A DNA stretch of 64,000 nucleotides from RGIG3528 sp045616485 (GTDB lineage Bacteria > Bacillota > Clostridia > Lachnospirales > Lachnospiraceae). The stretch is taken from positions 1 to 64,000 of the forward strand of contig JAZLGU010000039.1 in assembly GCA_045616485.1 (NCBI GenBank), written 5' to 3'. A program made the position numbers and the translations under genes. Positions 36,401-44,935 of the stretch are shown in pieces. The notes under the pieces were generated by a model. The model was given only the letters and a program-made list of their open reading frames with translations. It made no database searches and had not been told where the DNA came from. Numbering within the stretch: position 1 is the first letter of the stretch; every line of letters starts with the position of its first letter.

Positions 36401-37220
36401 TTTCGAATTTTCCCTTTAAATACATATATTCATATATAACATCATCAAACTGCTTGTAGCCAAAGCATCTGTACATGCGGCTTATATGCCACTGCTTGAC
36501 ATTTTCCGTATGGGGATAAGGCAGGTAAAAAAGCCTCTTGGAAAAATGTCTTACTACTGTATGATCATGAAGGAATTTCTGGTCGTTGTAGCGCTGTGGC
36601 AGCATCAGTTTTTTGGTAGTACTTCTGTATATCGCATCCTGATCCGCAAAAAGCATTTTCTTGGTCTTTATAAGCTCCCTGGCCTTTACCAGAAGACCTG
36701 TTTCCTTGATCCTTTTTGTGTTAAACAAAAGCACTCCGGCATTTATATAATTGGGATTCAGAAGGAATTTGCCGTAGTGATCCCGAGCAGCCGCATACTC
36801 ATAATCAGTCACATCAATATCATACAGGAGCCTTATGTCTCTATTAAACATAATGTCTATATCAAGGTACAGGATCTTGTCCGGCATATCCGGAATCAAA
36901 TCCATGAAGAGACGAAGCAGGGTATAAGGTGAACAATAGCACTGCTCATTGGGGCAATGGGCAAACTCTTTTTCGTAGATATCCGTCACCAGCAGGCGTA
37001 TCACCCTGTTTTCCGGATTGTATTTTTTTGCAACCTCGTCTAAAAAAGCTATGCTCTTTTCACTGATGGATACATACTCAGCCTTAACTCTGGGCACATC
37101 CATGGTCATAACATAAAAGGTAAAGGGCTCTTTTGTATCAGTGCGCTTCATGATAGAAAGCATGCATGTAAGCACACCGTCAAAAACCTTGGCATTACCT
37201 GAAAAAAGGACATTTATCAT
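36366..37220 (-). CDS. GT8-family glycosyltransferase
   Basis: A 284-residue GT8 enzyme, like LgtC/RfaJ retaining galactosyl- or glucosyltransferases. The metal-binding DxD is DID (120-122) in LYLDIDIMF, with YINAGVLLFNTKR and FADQDAIYR following. It lacks the acyltransferase domain of its downstream neighbour. Its start overlaps the upstream PlsC-like gene by 4 nt and its end overlaps the fusion gene by 35 nt, so translation of the three is coupled. Donor and acceptor cannot be read. Confidence 0.87.
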   Translation of the reverse strand: MINVLFSGNAKVFDGVLTCMLSIMKRTDTKEPFTFYVMTMDVPRVKAEYVSISEKSIAFLDEVAKKYNPENRVIRLLVTDIYEKEFAHCPNEQCYCSPYTLLRLFMDLIPDMPDKILYLDIDIMFNRDIRLLYDIDVTDYEYAAARDHYGKFLLNPNYINAGVLLFNTKRIKETGLLVKARELIKTKKMLFADQDAIYRSTTKKLMLPQRYNDQKFLHDHTVVRHFSKRLFYLPYPHTENVKQWHISRMYRCFGYKQFDDVIYEYMYLKGKFENENQTTFFTTQ

Positions 37221-37996
37221 AGTTCTTTTTCCTCTTTCTTAACGTATTTGACTAACTCCACATCATTGTGGACAGTATTTTTCAACATTGCTTCATATAC
37301 CCTATCCCGAAGCTCCTGCTTTTTCGCTCCTGTAGGCAGAGTCTCATCCGGGAAAAATGGGCCCTCTATATAGGTCACCATCCTGGGCTTTTTAAAGAAA
37401 GGTCTCTTCTGATAGGTATTGGTAAAGCAGAAAACAGGTACCTTGCTGCTTATGGGATAGCCAAAGGAATCCTTTTTAAAGGGGCGTATCCCGGTATAAT
37501 ATGGCCATATATGGGCTTCAGGATATATGGTAACACAGGCACCCTTCTCTACCACCTGTCCGATGCGCCTGGAGAATCTTCTCATAGCTTCCAATGTATC
37601 AGGCAAGGGTAAGGCTCCCAGGCATGGGGTGACACGTCCCAGCACCGGCATGGAAACATTGTTGGGATGCACTATGACATAGACACCTTTGGGGCTATTG
37701 ATAAGAGTGGGTATCAGAGCATCCGCTATGGGATTGGTATGATTGCCATACATAAAATAACCCGTATGCCTGTACTGCCGAAGGGCCTTTTTATTCACTA
37801 CTCTATGACCATAAGCAAGCTTCATATATACCCAGGCTATAGGCCGTGCCAGACCATAGTAAATGATACCACGACCCACATGCCCCCAAAAACCCGGCTC
37901 ATACTTATAATTCTCATCTATTCTTTTGGGAGTTATCTGAGCTTCAGAAAACTCATCATTCAATTCATCTGAATAATATATTATATTCTGTTTCAT
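37217..37996 (-). CDS. PlsC-like acyltransferase
   Basis: A 259-residue protein of the 1-acylglycerol-3-phosphate acyltransferase superfamily, with a hydrophobic segment at about 42-60. The catalytic block reads GNHTNPIAD: His86 and Asp92 are five residues apart instead of the canonical four, and the second block is YPEAHIWPYYTGIRPFKK. The second block resembles YPEQAMWWNY..RPLKK of the downstream fusion, so both belong to one branch distinct from housekeeping PlsC. First gene of the cluster. Substrate unknown. Confidence 0.8.
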   Translation of the reverse strand: MKQNIIYYSDELNDEFSEAQITPKRIDENYKYEPGFWGHVGRGIIYYGLARPIAWVYMKLAYGHRVVNKKALRQYRHTGYFMYGNHTNPIADALIPTLINSPKGVYVIVHPNNVSMPVLGRVTPCLGALPLPDTLEAMRRFSRRIGQVVEKGACVTIYPEAHIWPYYTGIRPFKKDSFGYPISSKVPVFCFTNTYQKRPFFKKPRMVTYIEGPFFPDETLPTGAKKQELRDRVYEAMLKNTVHNDVELVKYVKKEEKEL

Positions 37997-38139
37997 AAAA
38001 ATCCCTCAGAATACATTATAACTGTTTTACATCACTTTGTCGACACGTAAATATCGCAAAACAAGGATGTTGTCGCCTGCAATAAAGATGTGGCCCGGGG
38101 CAAGGCCGGTGGGGTGGCGAAGGGTGGCAGGGCGAGGGT

Positions 38140-38265
38140 GGCAGGTGACGGCTAAATCTACATATTGGCCTGCTTTTAGCCCCCATTGTGCCGGCAGGTA
38201 CGCTGGCAGGTGGCGGCTAAATTCACGCTATGGCTCACTCTTAGCCCCCTGGCACCGGACAGATG
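38140..38265. repeat. Two more 65-bp tandem units
   Basis: Units begin at 38140 and 38205 (GGCAGGTGACGGCTAAAT, GGCAGGTGGCGGCTAAAT), matching the array at 209-427, and again directly precede an inverted-repeat element. The stretch 37997-38139 upstream is GC-rich at its end and holds nothing recognisable. Confidence 0.8.
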
Positions 38266-38734
38266 TTGTCACGGGGACGTTTCTCACTGTCAACTTTTTG
38301 TCACGGGGACGTTTCTCATTGACACATCTCCTGCGAAGCGCACCTTCCTGGCGGCATCCCCATGAGTCTGTTTAAAGCAAGGCAGTGTATTTCGCAATGT
38401 AAATAAAGTGATATAAAAAAAGCTGACCTCAGCCCTGCGAGCTTTGACCTGAGTGGGCTACGGCACTTACTGGTATGACCGTCGCGAGTTCCGGTTCCAG
38501 CCCGGAACTCGCAGGACATAGCAGTTAGTGACCGTCCGCGAGTGGTCAACCTCGAGCAGAATGAGGTCGGCTTATTTTTATATCACTTAATAATAAACTT
38601 AAATAACTCAAATCACTGCCTTGGCTTTAAAGAGAAGAATGGGGCGAGCCCAGGGAGCAAGCGGAGCTAAAAAGTTGACAATGAGAAACGTCCCCGTGAC
38701 AAAAAGTTGACAGTGAGAAACGTCCCCGTGACAA
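38266..38734. repeat. Inverted-repeat element, copy C
   Basis: Two TTGTCACGGGGACGTTTC-type units at the left, two inverted at the right (38674-38734), with the same inner blocks as copy A; the two copies differ at scattered bases only. The right end directly abuts the stop codon of the TRIC-family gene (38735-38737). Confidence 0.85.
38406..38588. ncRNA. Candidate structured RNA in repeat copy C
   Basis: Same fold as copy A: AAGTGATATAAAAAAAGC pairs with the block ending TATATCACTT (38588), TGACCTC with GAGGTC, CTGCGAG with CTCGAGCAG, TTGACC with GGTCAA, and the hairpin GCGAGTTCCG/CGGAACTCGC. A further outer stem uses AAGGCAGTG and CACTGCCTT. Strand unknown. Confidence 0.5.
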
Positions 38735-39409
38735 TTAATTGATGCGGGGGAGATTCCACTTGAATTTGGCAGCTAAAAACCGGATGAGCATAATCACAGC
38801 CATGGCCACAATAGCAGCGAAGGATTCGATGCCGTTCCCGCCTATGGCGTGAATAATGAGGTATACCACTGCCCCTGCCAGGCTGGCACAGGCGTATATA
38901 TGCTTTACGAAAATGTAAGGAGTATTGCCAGCCATTATGTCTCTGATAACGCCACCACCTACACCGGTAACAACGCCTACGAACAAAAGCAGCAGCCAGC
39001 TGAATTCTGCCTCTGCATTTTCTGCAGTCTGGATACCCATAACGGTAAAAATAGCCAGTCCCAAGGTGTCCATCACCAACATGATTAAATCATAGAAGCG
39101 CTTACCCTTAAACTGGTCGGTCACATCTATGTGATCCTTGTGGCGCACCTTCTTTACAATGGCAACTGTAATGAATACTACAATAGCTGTCAAAATGGCC
39201 ATAAGTGCATACACCGGATCGCGAAAAGTCTGTGGCGGAATATTCCCTATCATTAAATCACGAAGAATCCCTCCACCAACAGCTGTGGTAAGACCCAGGA
39301 TAGATACACCGAAAATATCCATTTTCTTCTGGATGCCTATCATGGCACCGGACACCGAAAAAGCAATGGTGCCTATTATTTCAAGAAAAAATACAATTTC
39401 ATTATCCAT
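38735..39409 (-). CDS. TRIC-family (UPF0126) membrane cation channel
   Basis: A 224-residue protein with about seven transmembrane helices and an internal repeat: AVGGGILRDLMIGNIPP in the first half and GVGGGVIRDIMAGNTPYIF in the second, the GGGxxRD kink motifs of trimeric intracellular cation (TRIC) channels. Prokaryotic members conduct K+/Na+; other roles have been proposed in bacteria. It lies 18 bp after upp on the same strand. Confidence 0.9.
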   Translation of the reverse strand: MDNEIVFFLEIIGTIAFSVSGAMIGIQKKMDIFGVSILGLTTAVGGGILRDLMIGNIPPQTFRDPVYALMAILTAIVVFITVAIVKKVRHKDHIDVTDQFKGKRFYDLIMLVMDTLGLAIFTVMGIQTAENAEAEFSWLLLLFVGVVTGVGGGVIRDIMAGNTPYIFVKHIYACASLAGAVVYLIIHAIGGNGIESFAAIVAMAVIMLIRFLAAKFKWNLPRIN

Positions 39410-39427
39410 TTATATTATGCACCGATC

Positions 39428-40057
39428 CTACTTGGTACCATAGATTCTGTCACCTGCATCTCCAAGACCAGGAAGAATGTAGCCATTCTCGTTCAGTCTT
39501 TCATCAAGTGCACCAATGTAAATATCTACATCAGGATGAGCCTTCTGCAGCTTCTCAACGCCCTCAGGTGCAGCAATGAGGCACAGGAATCTAATCTTAT
39601 CAATATTACGTTTCTTAAGAAGGTCGATAGCTGCAATAGCAGAACCGCCTGTAGCCAGCATAGGATCTACAAGGAATACCTCTCTTTCTGTAACATCCTT
39701 AGGCAGCTTGCAAAAATACTCGTGTGGCTCCAAAGTTTCCTCATCTCTGTAAAGACCGATATGTCCCACCTTGGCATTGGGAGTCATTACCAGAACGCCC
39801 TCAGCCATCTGCATGCCGGCACGAAGAATAGGCACAACACAAAGCTTTTTACCAGCTATCTCTTTAACTGTAGCTGTTACAAGAGGAGTCTCAATAACCT
39901 TGTCGGCTAAAGGAAGATTGCGGCTGGCTTCATAGTAGATAAGAGAAGCTACTTCCGTAACAAGAGCACGAAACTCTTTTGTAGAAGTATTCTTATCTCT
40001 CATAATACCAATCTTGTGCTGAATAAGTGGATGATCCATGATATAAGTTTTAGACAT
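39428..40057 (-). CDS. upp: Uracil phosphoribosyltransferase
   Basis: A 209-residue salvage enzyme making UMP from uracil and PRPP. Motifs: HPLIQHKIGIMRD at the start, VPILRAGMQMAEGV, PRPP loop VDPMLATGGSA, and C-terminal GDAGDRIYGTK. I chose MSKTYIMDHP, preceded by GGAGG; an in-frame ATG 11 codons upstream lacks a ribosome site. It fits with the deoC-deoD-cdd nucleoside genes further upstream. Confidence 0.96.
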   Translation of the reverse strand: MSKTYIMDHPLIQHKIGIMRDKNTSTKEFRALVTEVASLIYYEASRNLPLADKVIETPLVTATVKEIAGKKLCVVPILRAGMQMAEGVLVMTPNAKVGHIGLYRDEETLEPHEYFCKLPKDVTEREVFLVDPMLATGGSAIAAIDLLKKRNIDKIRFLCLIAAPEGVEKLQKAHPDVDIYIGALDERLNENGYILPGLGDAGDRIYGTK

Positions 40058-40160
40058 ATATTCCTCCAATAAACTAAAATTTACTGACATATACTATAGC
40101 ACAAAAGTAGCCACGATTAAACAAAATTTTTGATAAAATGGCACTTTTACATAATAAAAT

Positions 40161-40185
40161 AGCACTCCGAGGAGTGCTATTTTTT
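40161..40185. terminator. Bidirectional hairpin between csp and upp
   Basis: AGCACTCC (40161-40168) pairs with GGAGTGCT (40171-40178), flanked by T-rich runs on either strand. On the minus strand it would end the cold-shock transcript before upp. Confidence 0.8.
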
Positions 40186-40271
40186 GCTTGCTCTCATTAT
40201 TTACTAAAGTAGATTTCTCTTAATAAAATTGCTTTTATATCTGAAAAAGGTACATTGTAAAATTCAATCGA

Positions 40272-40469
40272 TTAGCACTTGGTTACGTTTGTAGCCTGAG
40301 GTCCCTTAGCGCCTTCTGTAACATCGAAAGTAACCTTCTGACCCTCTTCGAGAGACTTGAAGCCCTCCATGTTAAGTCCTGAGTAATGAACGAATACGTC
40401 CTTGCCGTTCTCGTCAGAGATGAAGCCGTAACCCTTCTGGTTGTTGAACCACTTAACTGTACCTGTCAT
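40272..40469 (-). CDS. Cold-shock domain protein
   Basis: A 65-residue single CSD protein binding single-stranded RNA or DNA. RNP1 is KGYGFIS and RNP2 VFVHY; start MTGTVKWFN is typical. GGAGG lies upstream. It has its own strong promoter (40531-40559), a leader of about 55 nt containing a CGGT/ACCG stem, and a terminator. Confidence 0.95.
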   Translation of the reverse strand: MTGTVKWFNNQKGYGFISDENGKDVFVHYSGLNMEGFKSLEEGQKVTFDVTEGAKGPQATNVTKC

Positions 40470-40530
40470 TTTCTAAATCCTCCAAATAACTTGAAAAATA
40501 AATGTTTACACGGTTTAATACCGCTTTTTT

Positions 40531-40559
40531 ACTATAGCATTTTGTAAAATTATTGTCAA
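40531..40559 (-). promoter_or_regulatory. Promoter of the cold-shock gene
   Basis: On the minus strand: TTGACA (40554-40559), 17 bp, TATAGT (40531-40536). One base from consensus in total, with ideal spacing. Confidence 0.85.
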
Positions 40560-40639
40560 ACAAATTTTATAAAAATCTAACAAAAATTATAGGTTTTATT
40601 CATTTATTTTCAGCGGAGATTTACAAAATAAATCCGGTT

Positions 40640-41590
40640 CTATTTTCCGGTCTCAATATAGGTCTTTACATTGTCAAAAACCCTGTCTACGCACCTGCAT
40701 CTGGCTTCTGCAGTAGCCCAGGCAATGTGAGGAGTAATTACCAGTTTTCTGGAGTCCCAGACTTTAATAAGGGGATTGGCAGGATCCATAGGCTCTACAG
40801 CCAGCACATCCAGTCCGGCGCCTGCAATACGGTCATTTAACAGGGCTTTATACAGATCCTCTTCATTGATAATTGGTCCCCTGCCCACATTGATTAAATA
40901 TGCAGTTTTTTTCATTTTATCTATAGTCTCTGCATTAATCAGATTTCTGGTATTTTCATTCAGAGGTGCATGAATAGATACCACATCTGACTCTTCCAGA
41001 AGCTGATCCAGTGACACGCGCTTAAAATGCTCATCATCATGGGTACCTGAAGTAGAATAATAAATAACCCTGCAGCCAAAGCATTCAGCCACAGTAGCCA
41101 CTCTTCTTCCTATCTCGCCCAAACCTATAATGCCCCAGGTCTTACCGTAAAGCTCGTGAAACTTTTCTTCAATATGGCAGAAAAAGGGAGCATGAGCATA
41201 ATCTCCGCTTTTTACGTAGCCATCATAATAAGACATCTTCTCGTACAAAAAGAAAAAGAGGGCAAAGGTGTGCTGAACCACAGACTCTGTAGAATAGCCG
41301 GCCACATTTTTAACAACAATCCCACGGCTGTCTGTATATGGAAAATCAATATTATTGGTGCCTGTAGCTGTAAGGCAGATAAGCTTAAGCTTTTTAGCAT
41401 CCTTAAGGGTCTCTTCGCACATAGGCAGCTTGTTAATAATAACTACATCAGCATCTTCTACACGCTCATTTATCTCGCTTTTTTGAGTAAGATCATAAGT
41501 AATAACGTCTCCCAAATCAGAAAACTGGGCGATGTTTACATCATCGCCCAAGGTCGCTGTTTCAAGAAATACAATTTTAAGTCTGTCCAT
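40640..41590 (-). CDS. D-2-hydroxyacid dehydrogenase (glycerate dehydrogenase-like)
   Basis: A 316-residue NAD-dependent enzyme. The Rossmann motif is GLGEIGRRVA; the catalytic Arg lies in NVGRGPIINEEDL, Glu in VLAVEPM and His in ITPHIAWAT. The subgroup resembles hydroxypyruvate reductase/glycerate dehydrogenase, but substrate is not certain. It lies 37 bp downstream of cdd on the same strand and may belong to that operon. Confidence 0.88.
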   Translation of the reverse strand: MDRLKIVFLETATLGDDVNIAQFSDLGDVITYDLTQKSEINERVEDADVVIINKLPMCEETLKDAKKLKLICLTATGTNNIDFPYTDSRGIVVKNVAGYSTESVVQHTFALFFFLYEKMSYYDGYVKSGDYAHAPFFCHIEEKFHELYGKTWGIIGLGEIGRRVATVAECFGCRVIYYSTSGTHDDEHFKRVSLDQLLEESDVVSIHAPLNENTRNLINAETIDKMKKTAYLINVGRGPIINEEDLYKALLNDRIAGAGLDVLAVEPMDPANPLIKVWDSRKLVITPHIAWATAEARCRCVDRVFDNVKTYIETGK

Positions 41591-41627
41591 AATAATACGC
41601 TCTCGTCATTCTGAAATCAGTAAATAA

Positions 41628-42065
41628 TTATTTGTTGTTAAGATCCTTTGGAGAAAATCCCAGAGGGAGTATCTCTTCCAGGCTGTAAATCTTGTAGTCG
41701 TCCGGACCTGTACCCAGCAGTATCTTAAACTCCTTAAAGTCTACGAACTCTGCCATAACCTGGCGGCATACACCACAAGGAGCCACTGCAGAATCCGGAT
41801 TGCCATCATTGGCACCATCGTAACCGCCTACAATAGCAATGGCTTCAAAATCATAGTAGCCCTCAGAAACAGCCTTGAAAAAAGCAGTACGCTCGGCACA
41901 GTTGGTCGCTGTATAGCCTGCATTTTCTATATTACAGCCTCCAAAAACAGTGCCATCCTTAGCAAGCAAGGCTGCTCCTACATTAAAATGCGAATAAGGA
42001 GTATAGGCTCTTTTTCTGTAAACAAGAGCTGTCTCCATCAGTTTCTTTTCTGTAGCTATATCCAT
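41628..42065 (-). CDS. cdd: Cytidine deaminase
   Basis: A 145-residue zinc enzyme that turns (deoxy)cytidine into (deoxy)uridine. Zinc and catalytic motifs are NCAERTAFF (Cys and the proton-shuttle Glu) and PCGVCRQ (two Cys). The N-terminal YTPYSHFNVGAALL is typical. It lies 24 bp after deoD, part of the deoC-deoD-cdd nucleoside operon. Confidence 0.96.
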   Translation of the reverse strand: MDIATEKKLMETALVYRKRAYTPYSHFNVGAALLAKDGTVFGGCNIENAGYTATNCAERTAFFKAVSEGYYDFEAIAIVGGYDGANDGNPDSAVAPCGVCRQVMAEFVDFKEFKILLGTGPDDYKIYSLEEILPLGFSPKDLNNK

Positions 42066-42089
42066 ATTTTCTCCTTCGTCGCAAGCTTA

Positions 42090-42800
42090 CTACAGGTCTG
42101 TACCTACAGTAAGCGCAACTTCCATCATCTCATGGAAAGAATTCTGACGCTCCTCTGCAGAAAGAGCCTCTTCCTTGTACAGGTGGTCGGAAATGGTCAG
42201 CATGCAAAGAGCTTTCTTGCCGGCTGCAATAGCATTAAGATAAAGAGCTGCTGCCTCCATCTCAACACAAAGGACTCCCATCTTTTTCCATCTGTCATTG
42301 AAGGTAGGATCTGCATTGTAGAAAACATCTGAAGAAAGGACATTGCCTACACGTACCTTAACTCCCTTTGCCTCTGCTACTTCTACAGCCTTACGAAGTA
42401 CGTCAAAATCTGCTATAGGAGCAATGGTGCCGGGAAGATTGTACTGGTCTGCGTAATTGGAATTGGTAGAAGCACCCATACCAATAACAAGATCACGTAC
42501 ATTTACATCGTCTGCAAAACCGCCGGCTGAACCGATTCTGATAATGCAGTCAACATCATAAAAATTGAAAAGCTCATAAGAATAAATACCGATGGAAGGA
42601 ATACCCATTCCGCCTCCCATGACGGAAATCTCCTTACCATTGTACTTACCTGTATAACCAAACATGTTTCTTACTGTGTTAAAGCACTTAACATCTGTAA
42701 GATAATTATCAGCAATATACTTTGCGCGTAATGGATCGCCGGGCATAAGAACAACCTTTGCGATATCACCTTTTTCTGCTGCGTTATGTGGTGTAGCCAT
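42090..42800 (-). CDS. deoD: Purine-nucleoside phosphorylase, DeoD type
   Basis: A 236-residue hexameric-type phosphorylase splitting purine (deoxy)nucleosides into base and (deoxy)ribose-1-phosphate. Motifs: MPGDPLRAKYIADNY, GGGMGIPSIGIYSYEL, GSAGG, and VEMEAAALY; the catalytic Asp is in TISDHL. It lies between deoC and cdd. Confidence 0.96.
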   Translation of the reverse strand: MATPHNAAEKGDIAKVVLMPGDPLRAKYIADNYLTDVKCFNTVRNMFGYTGKYNGKEISVMGGGMGIPSIGIYSYELFNFYDVDCIIRIGSAGGFADDVNVRDLVIGMGASTNSNYADQYNLPGTIAPIADFDVLRKAVEVAEAKGVKVRVGNVLSSDVFYNADPTFNDRWKKMGVLCVEMEAAALYLNAIAAGKKALCMLTISDHLYKEEALSAEERQNSFHEMMEVALTVGTDL

Positions 42801-42861
42801 TTTTTATCTCCTTTTATTGAACGAAGTGAAATAATAAGAACTCTTAAAGGGTGTGTGAATT

Positions 42862-43527
42862 TTAGTAGCCGGAGCCCTGTTCTCCCTTCATCAGCTTAAC
42901 AATTCTTGATGTACCAAGTCTTGTAGCTCCAAGGGATAAGAACTTCTTTGCATCGTCCAGTGAGGAAATGCCGCCGGCAGCCTTCATCTGTACGCCTTCT
43001 CCTATGTTCTTTGCGAAAAGTGCAATATCTTCAAATGTTGCACCAGCCTTGGAGAAGCCTGTAGAAGTCTTAATAAAATCTGCGCCTGCCTCTGTAACCA
43101 GCTGGCACATCTTTACCTTTTCCTCATCTGTAAGAAGACATGTCTCAATAATGACCTTAAGGATATTTTTTCCGCATGCAGCCTTAAGAGTCTTTATCTC
43201 CTCTCTGATGGCATCATACTTTTTATCCTTGAGCCAGCCGATATTGATAACCATATCGATCTCTGAAGCGCCTTCCTTAAGGGCTTCCTTTGTCTCAAAT
43301 TCCTTAACAGCTGTGGTATTGTAGCCGTTAGGGAAGCCGATAACTGTGCAGATGGCAAGCTTGTCACCTACATACTCCTTGGCCTGCTTAACATATGAAG
43401 GTGGGATGCAGACAGAAGCTGTCCCAAATGCCATACCATCGTCGCAGATCTGCTTAATATCTTCCCATGTAGCAGTCTGTGTGAGCAGAGTATGATCCAC
43501 ATACTTTAAAATTTCCTTGTTTTCCAT
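42862..43527 (-). CDS. deoC: Deoxyribose-phosphate aldolase
   Basis: A 221-residue class I aldolase cleaving deoxyribose-5-phosphate to acetaldehyde and glyceraldehyde-3-phosphate. The Schiff-base Lys lies in DFIKTSTGFS and the second Lys in VQMKAAGGIS. No deoB (phosphopentomutase) is seen in the window, so that step must be encoded elsewhere. It follows the GH27 gene by 32 bp. Confidence 0.96.
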   Translation of the reverse strand: MENKEILKYVDHTLLTQTATWEDIKQICDDGMAFGTASVCIPPSYVKQAKEYVGDKLAICTVIGFPNGYNTTAVKEFETKEALKEGASEIDMVINIGWLKDKKYDAIREEIKTLKAACGKNILKVIIETCLLTDEEKVKMCQLVTEAGADFIKTSTGFSKAGATFEDIALFAKNIGEGVQMKAAGGISSLDDAKKFLSLGATRLGTSRIVKLMKGEQGSGY

Positions 43528-43559
43528 ATAATATCTCCTTTAAAAATATATATAAGCTT

Positions 43560-44843
43560 TTAGCTGAGCTTGTATAATACTGCACCGTGAGCATTAACAG
43601 TAGCAGAAATTTCCTCTGTAATCTCCCCCAGGTCTTTTCTTTCCCAAAGGTCTCTTACTTTGTAGGTCTTTCTATGCTCTACCTGAAGTCTGGCAAGACC
43701 TATGGAAAGGTCTTTTTTGTAACAGTCACGGTTGAAAATGGCAAGATAGATATTGCCATCCTTGTCTGTAGTTTTCCAGGCGGTCACTCCTTCTGCATTC
43801 ATTACCTCACGGGCGCCTGAAGTCTCTTTTTCAAGAGCCAGTACCTCAGGATTGGTCAGCAGATCCAGTGTCCACTGATCATTGTCCCTCATCTCGCCTC
43901 CCATCATAAGCGGTGAGCGGAAAATACACCAGAGAGTCATTAACAGTCTCTGCTCGTCATGAGTAAAATTGCACCAGCGGTCTCCATTGTAAATGGAAAT
44001 ATGCCCCAGCGGCAGCATGTCGCAGTCAGGCCAGCAGCCCTCTCCCACGTGATCCTGCCAGGTACGGCATCTGGTAAACATGGCATCCAGCGCATCCCAT
44101 GAATCCCAGAAATCTCCTGTCATACGCCACATATTGGCATTAGCCTTAAGGTGCTCTGCCTTATTTATATCTGCAGGCCCCGGTGACAAGGAAAGCACGA
44201 TAGGACGGCCACATTTATCAATGGCTTTTCTAAGACACTCTATCTCCCCTCTGCCTGAATACAGGTCATCAGGACGGCCCTCTGTCACACATATATCATC
44301 ACATTTGATAAAATCAACGCCCCAGGAAGCGTACAGTTCAATAATAGAATCATAATATGCCTGAGCTCCGGGATGATTGGTGTCCACGCCATACATCTCG
44401 GTATTCCAGGAACATACAGAATAAGGATGAGCTATATCTCTGGCAGTATAGTCAGTCCCCTTAATCCTGGTACCCATATATACAGCCTGACGTGGCACGC
44501 CTCTCATAATGTGAATGCCGAATTTAAGTCCCATTTCATGGACTCTGTCAGCCATAGACTTGAAGCCCACCCCATTGGCAGCAGACGGAAAACGCTTGGC
44601 TGCCGGTATCAGTCTGGAATACTCATCCATATCCAGAGGAGCAAACTTTCTGTAAGCCATGGACTCCGCATCAGGCTCAGACCATTCAATATCTACTACT
44701 ACGTACTCATAGCCAAAAGGCTTTAAATACTTGGCCATATACTGAGCATTGCCCATAACCTGCTCCTCATTTACAGCTGCACCATAGCAGTCCCAGCTGT
44801 TCCAGCCCATAGGCGGGTACTTTGCAAAATCATTTTTATTCAT
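43560..44843 (-). CDS. GH27 alpha-galactosidase-like glycosidase
   Basis: A 427-residue clan GH-D enzyme. PPMGWNSWDCYG at the start is the GH27 signature, the nucleophile is Asp182 in DFIKCDD, and the acid/base Asp is in RMTGDFWDSW. A C-terminal antiparallel beta domain ends with ATVNAHGAVLYKLS. No signal peptide. GH27 covers alpha-galactosidases, alpha-N-acetylgalactosaminidases and beta-L-arabinopyranosidases; the last is possible given the arabinose-related enzymes nearby. Confidence 0.88.
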   Translation of the reverse strand: MNKNDFAKYPPMGWNSWDCYGAAVNEEQVMGNAQYMAKYLKPFGYEYVVVDIEWSEPDAESMAYRKFAPLDMDEYSRLIPAAKRFPSAANGVGFKSMADRVHEMGLKFGIHIMRGVPRQAVYMGTRIKGTDYTARDIAHPYSVCSWNTEMYGVDTNHPGAQAYYDSIIELYASWGVDFIKCDDICVTEGRPDDLYSGRGEIECLRKAIDKCGRPIVLSLSPGPADINKAEHLKANANMWRMTGDFWDSWDALDAMFTRCRTWQDHVGEGCWPDCDMLPLGHISIYNGDRWCNFTHDEQRLLMTLWCIFRSPLMMGGEMRDNDQWTLDLLTNPEVLALEKETSGAREVMNAEGVTAWKTTDKDGNIYLAIFNRDCYKKDLSIGLARLQVEHRKTYKVRDLWERKDLGEITEEISATVNAHGAVLYKLS

Positions 44844-44935
44844 TTTATGCCTTTCTATGTCCCGAAAGGAACATGTCCGAAATCTTATTATATCTAAAAG
44901 TAGAGCTAATGTAAAGAAAACTATTTATTAACCCT

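Noticed and set aside
38316..38549. Minus-strand open frame similar to the one at 451-819
   Set aside because: The similarity comes from the shared repeat element; the paired DNA arms explain its conservation better than coding.
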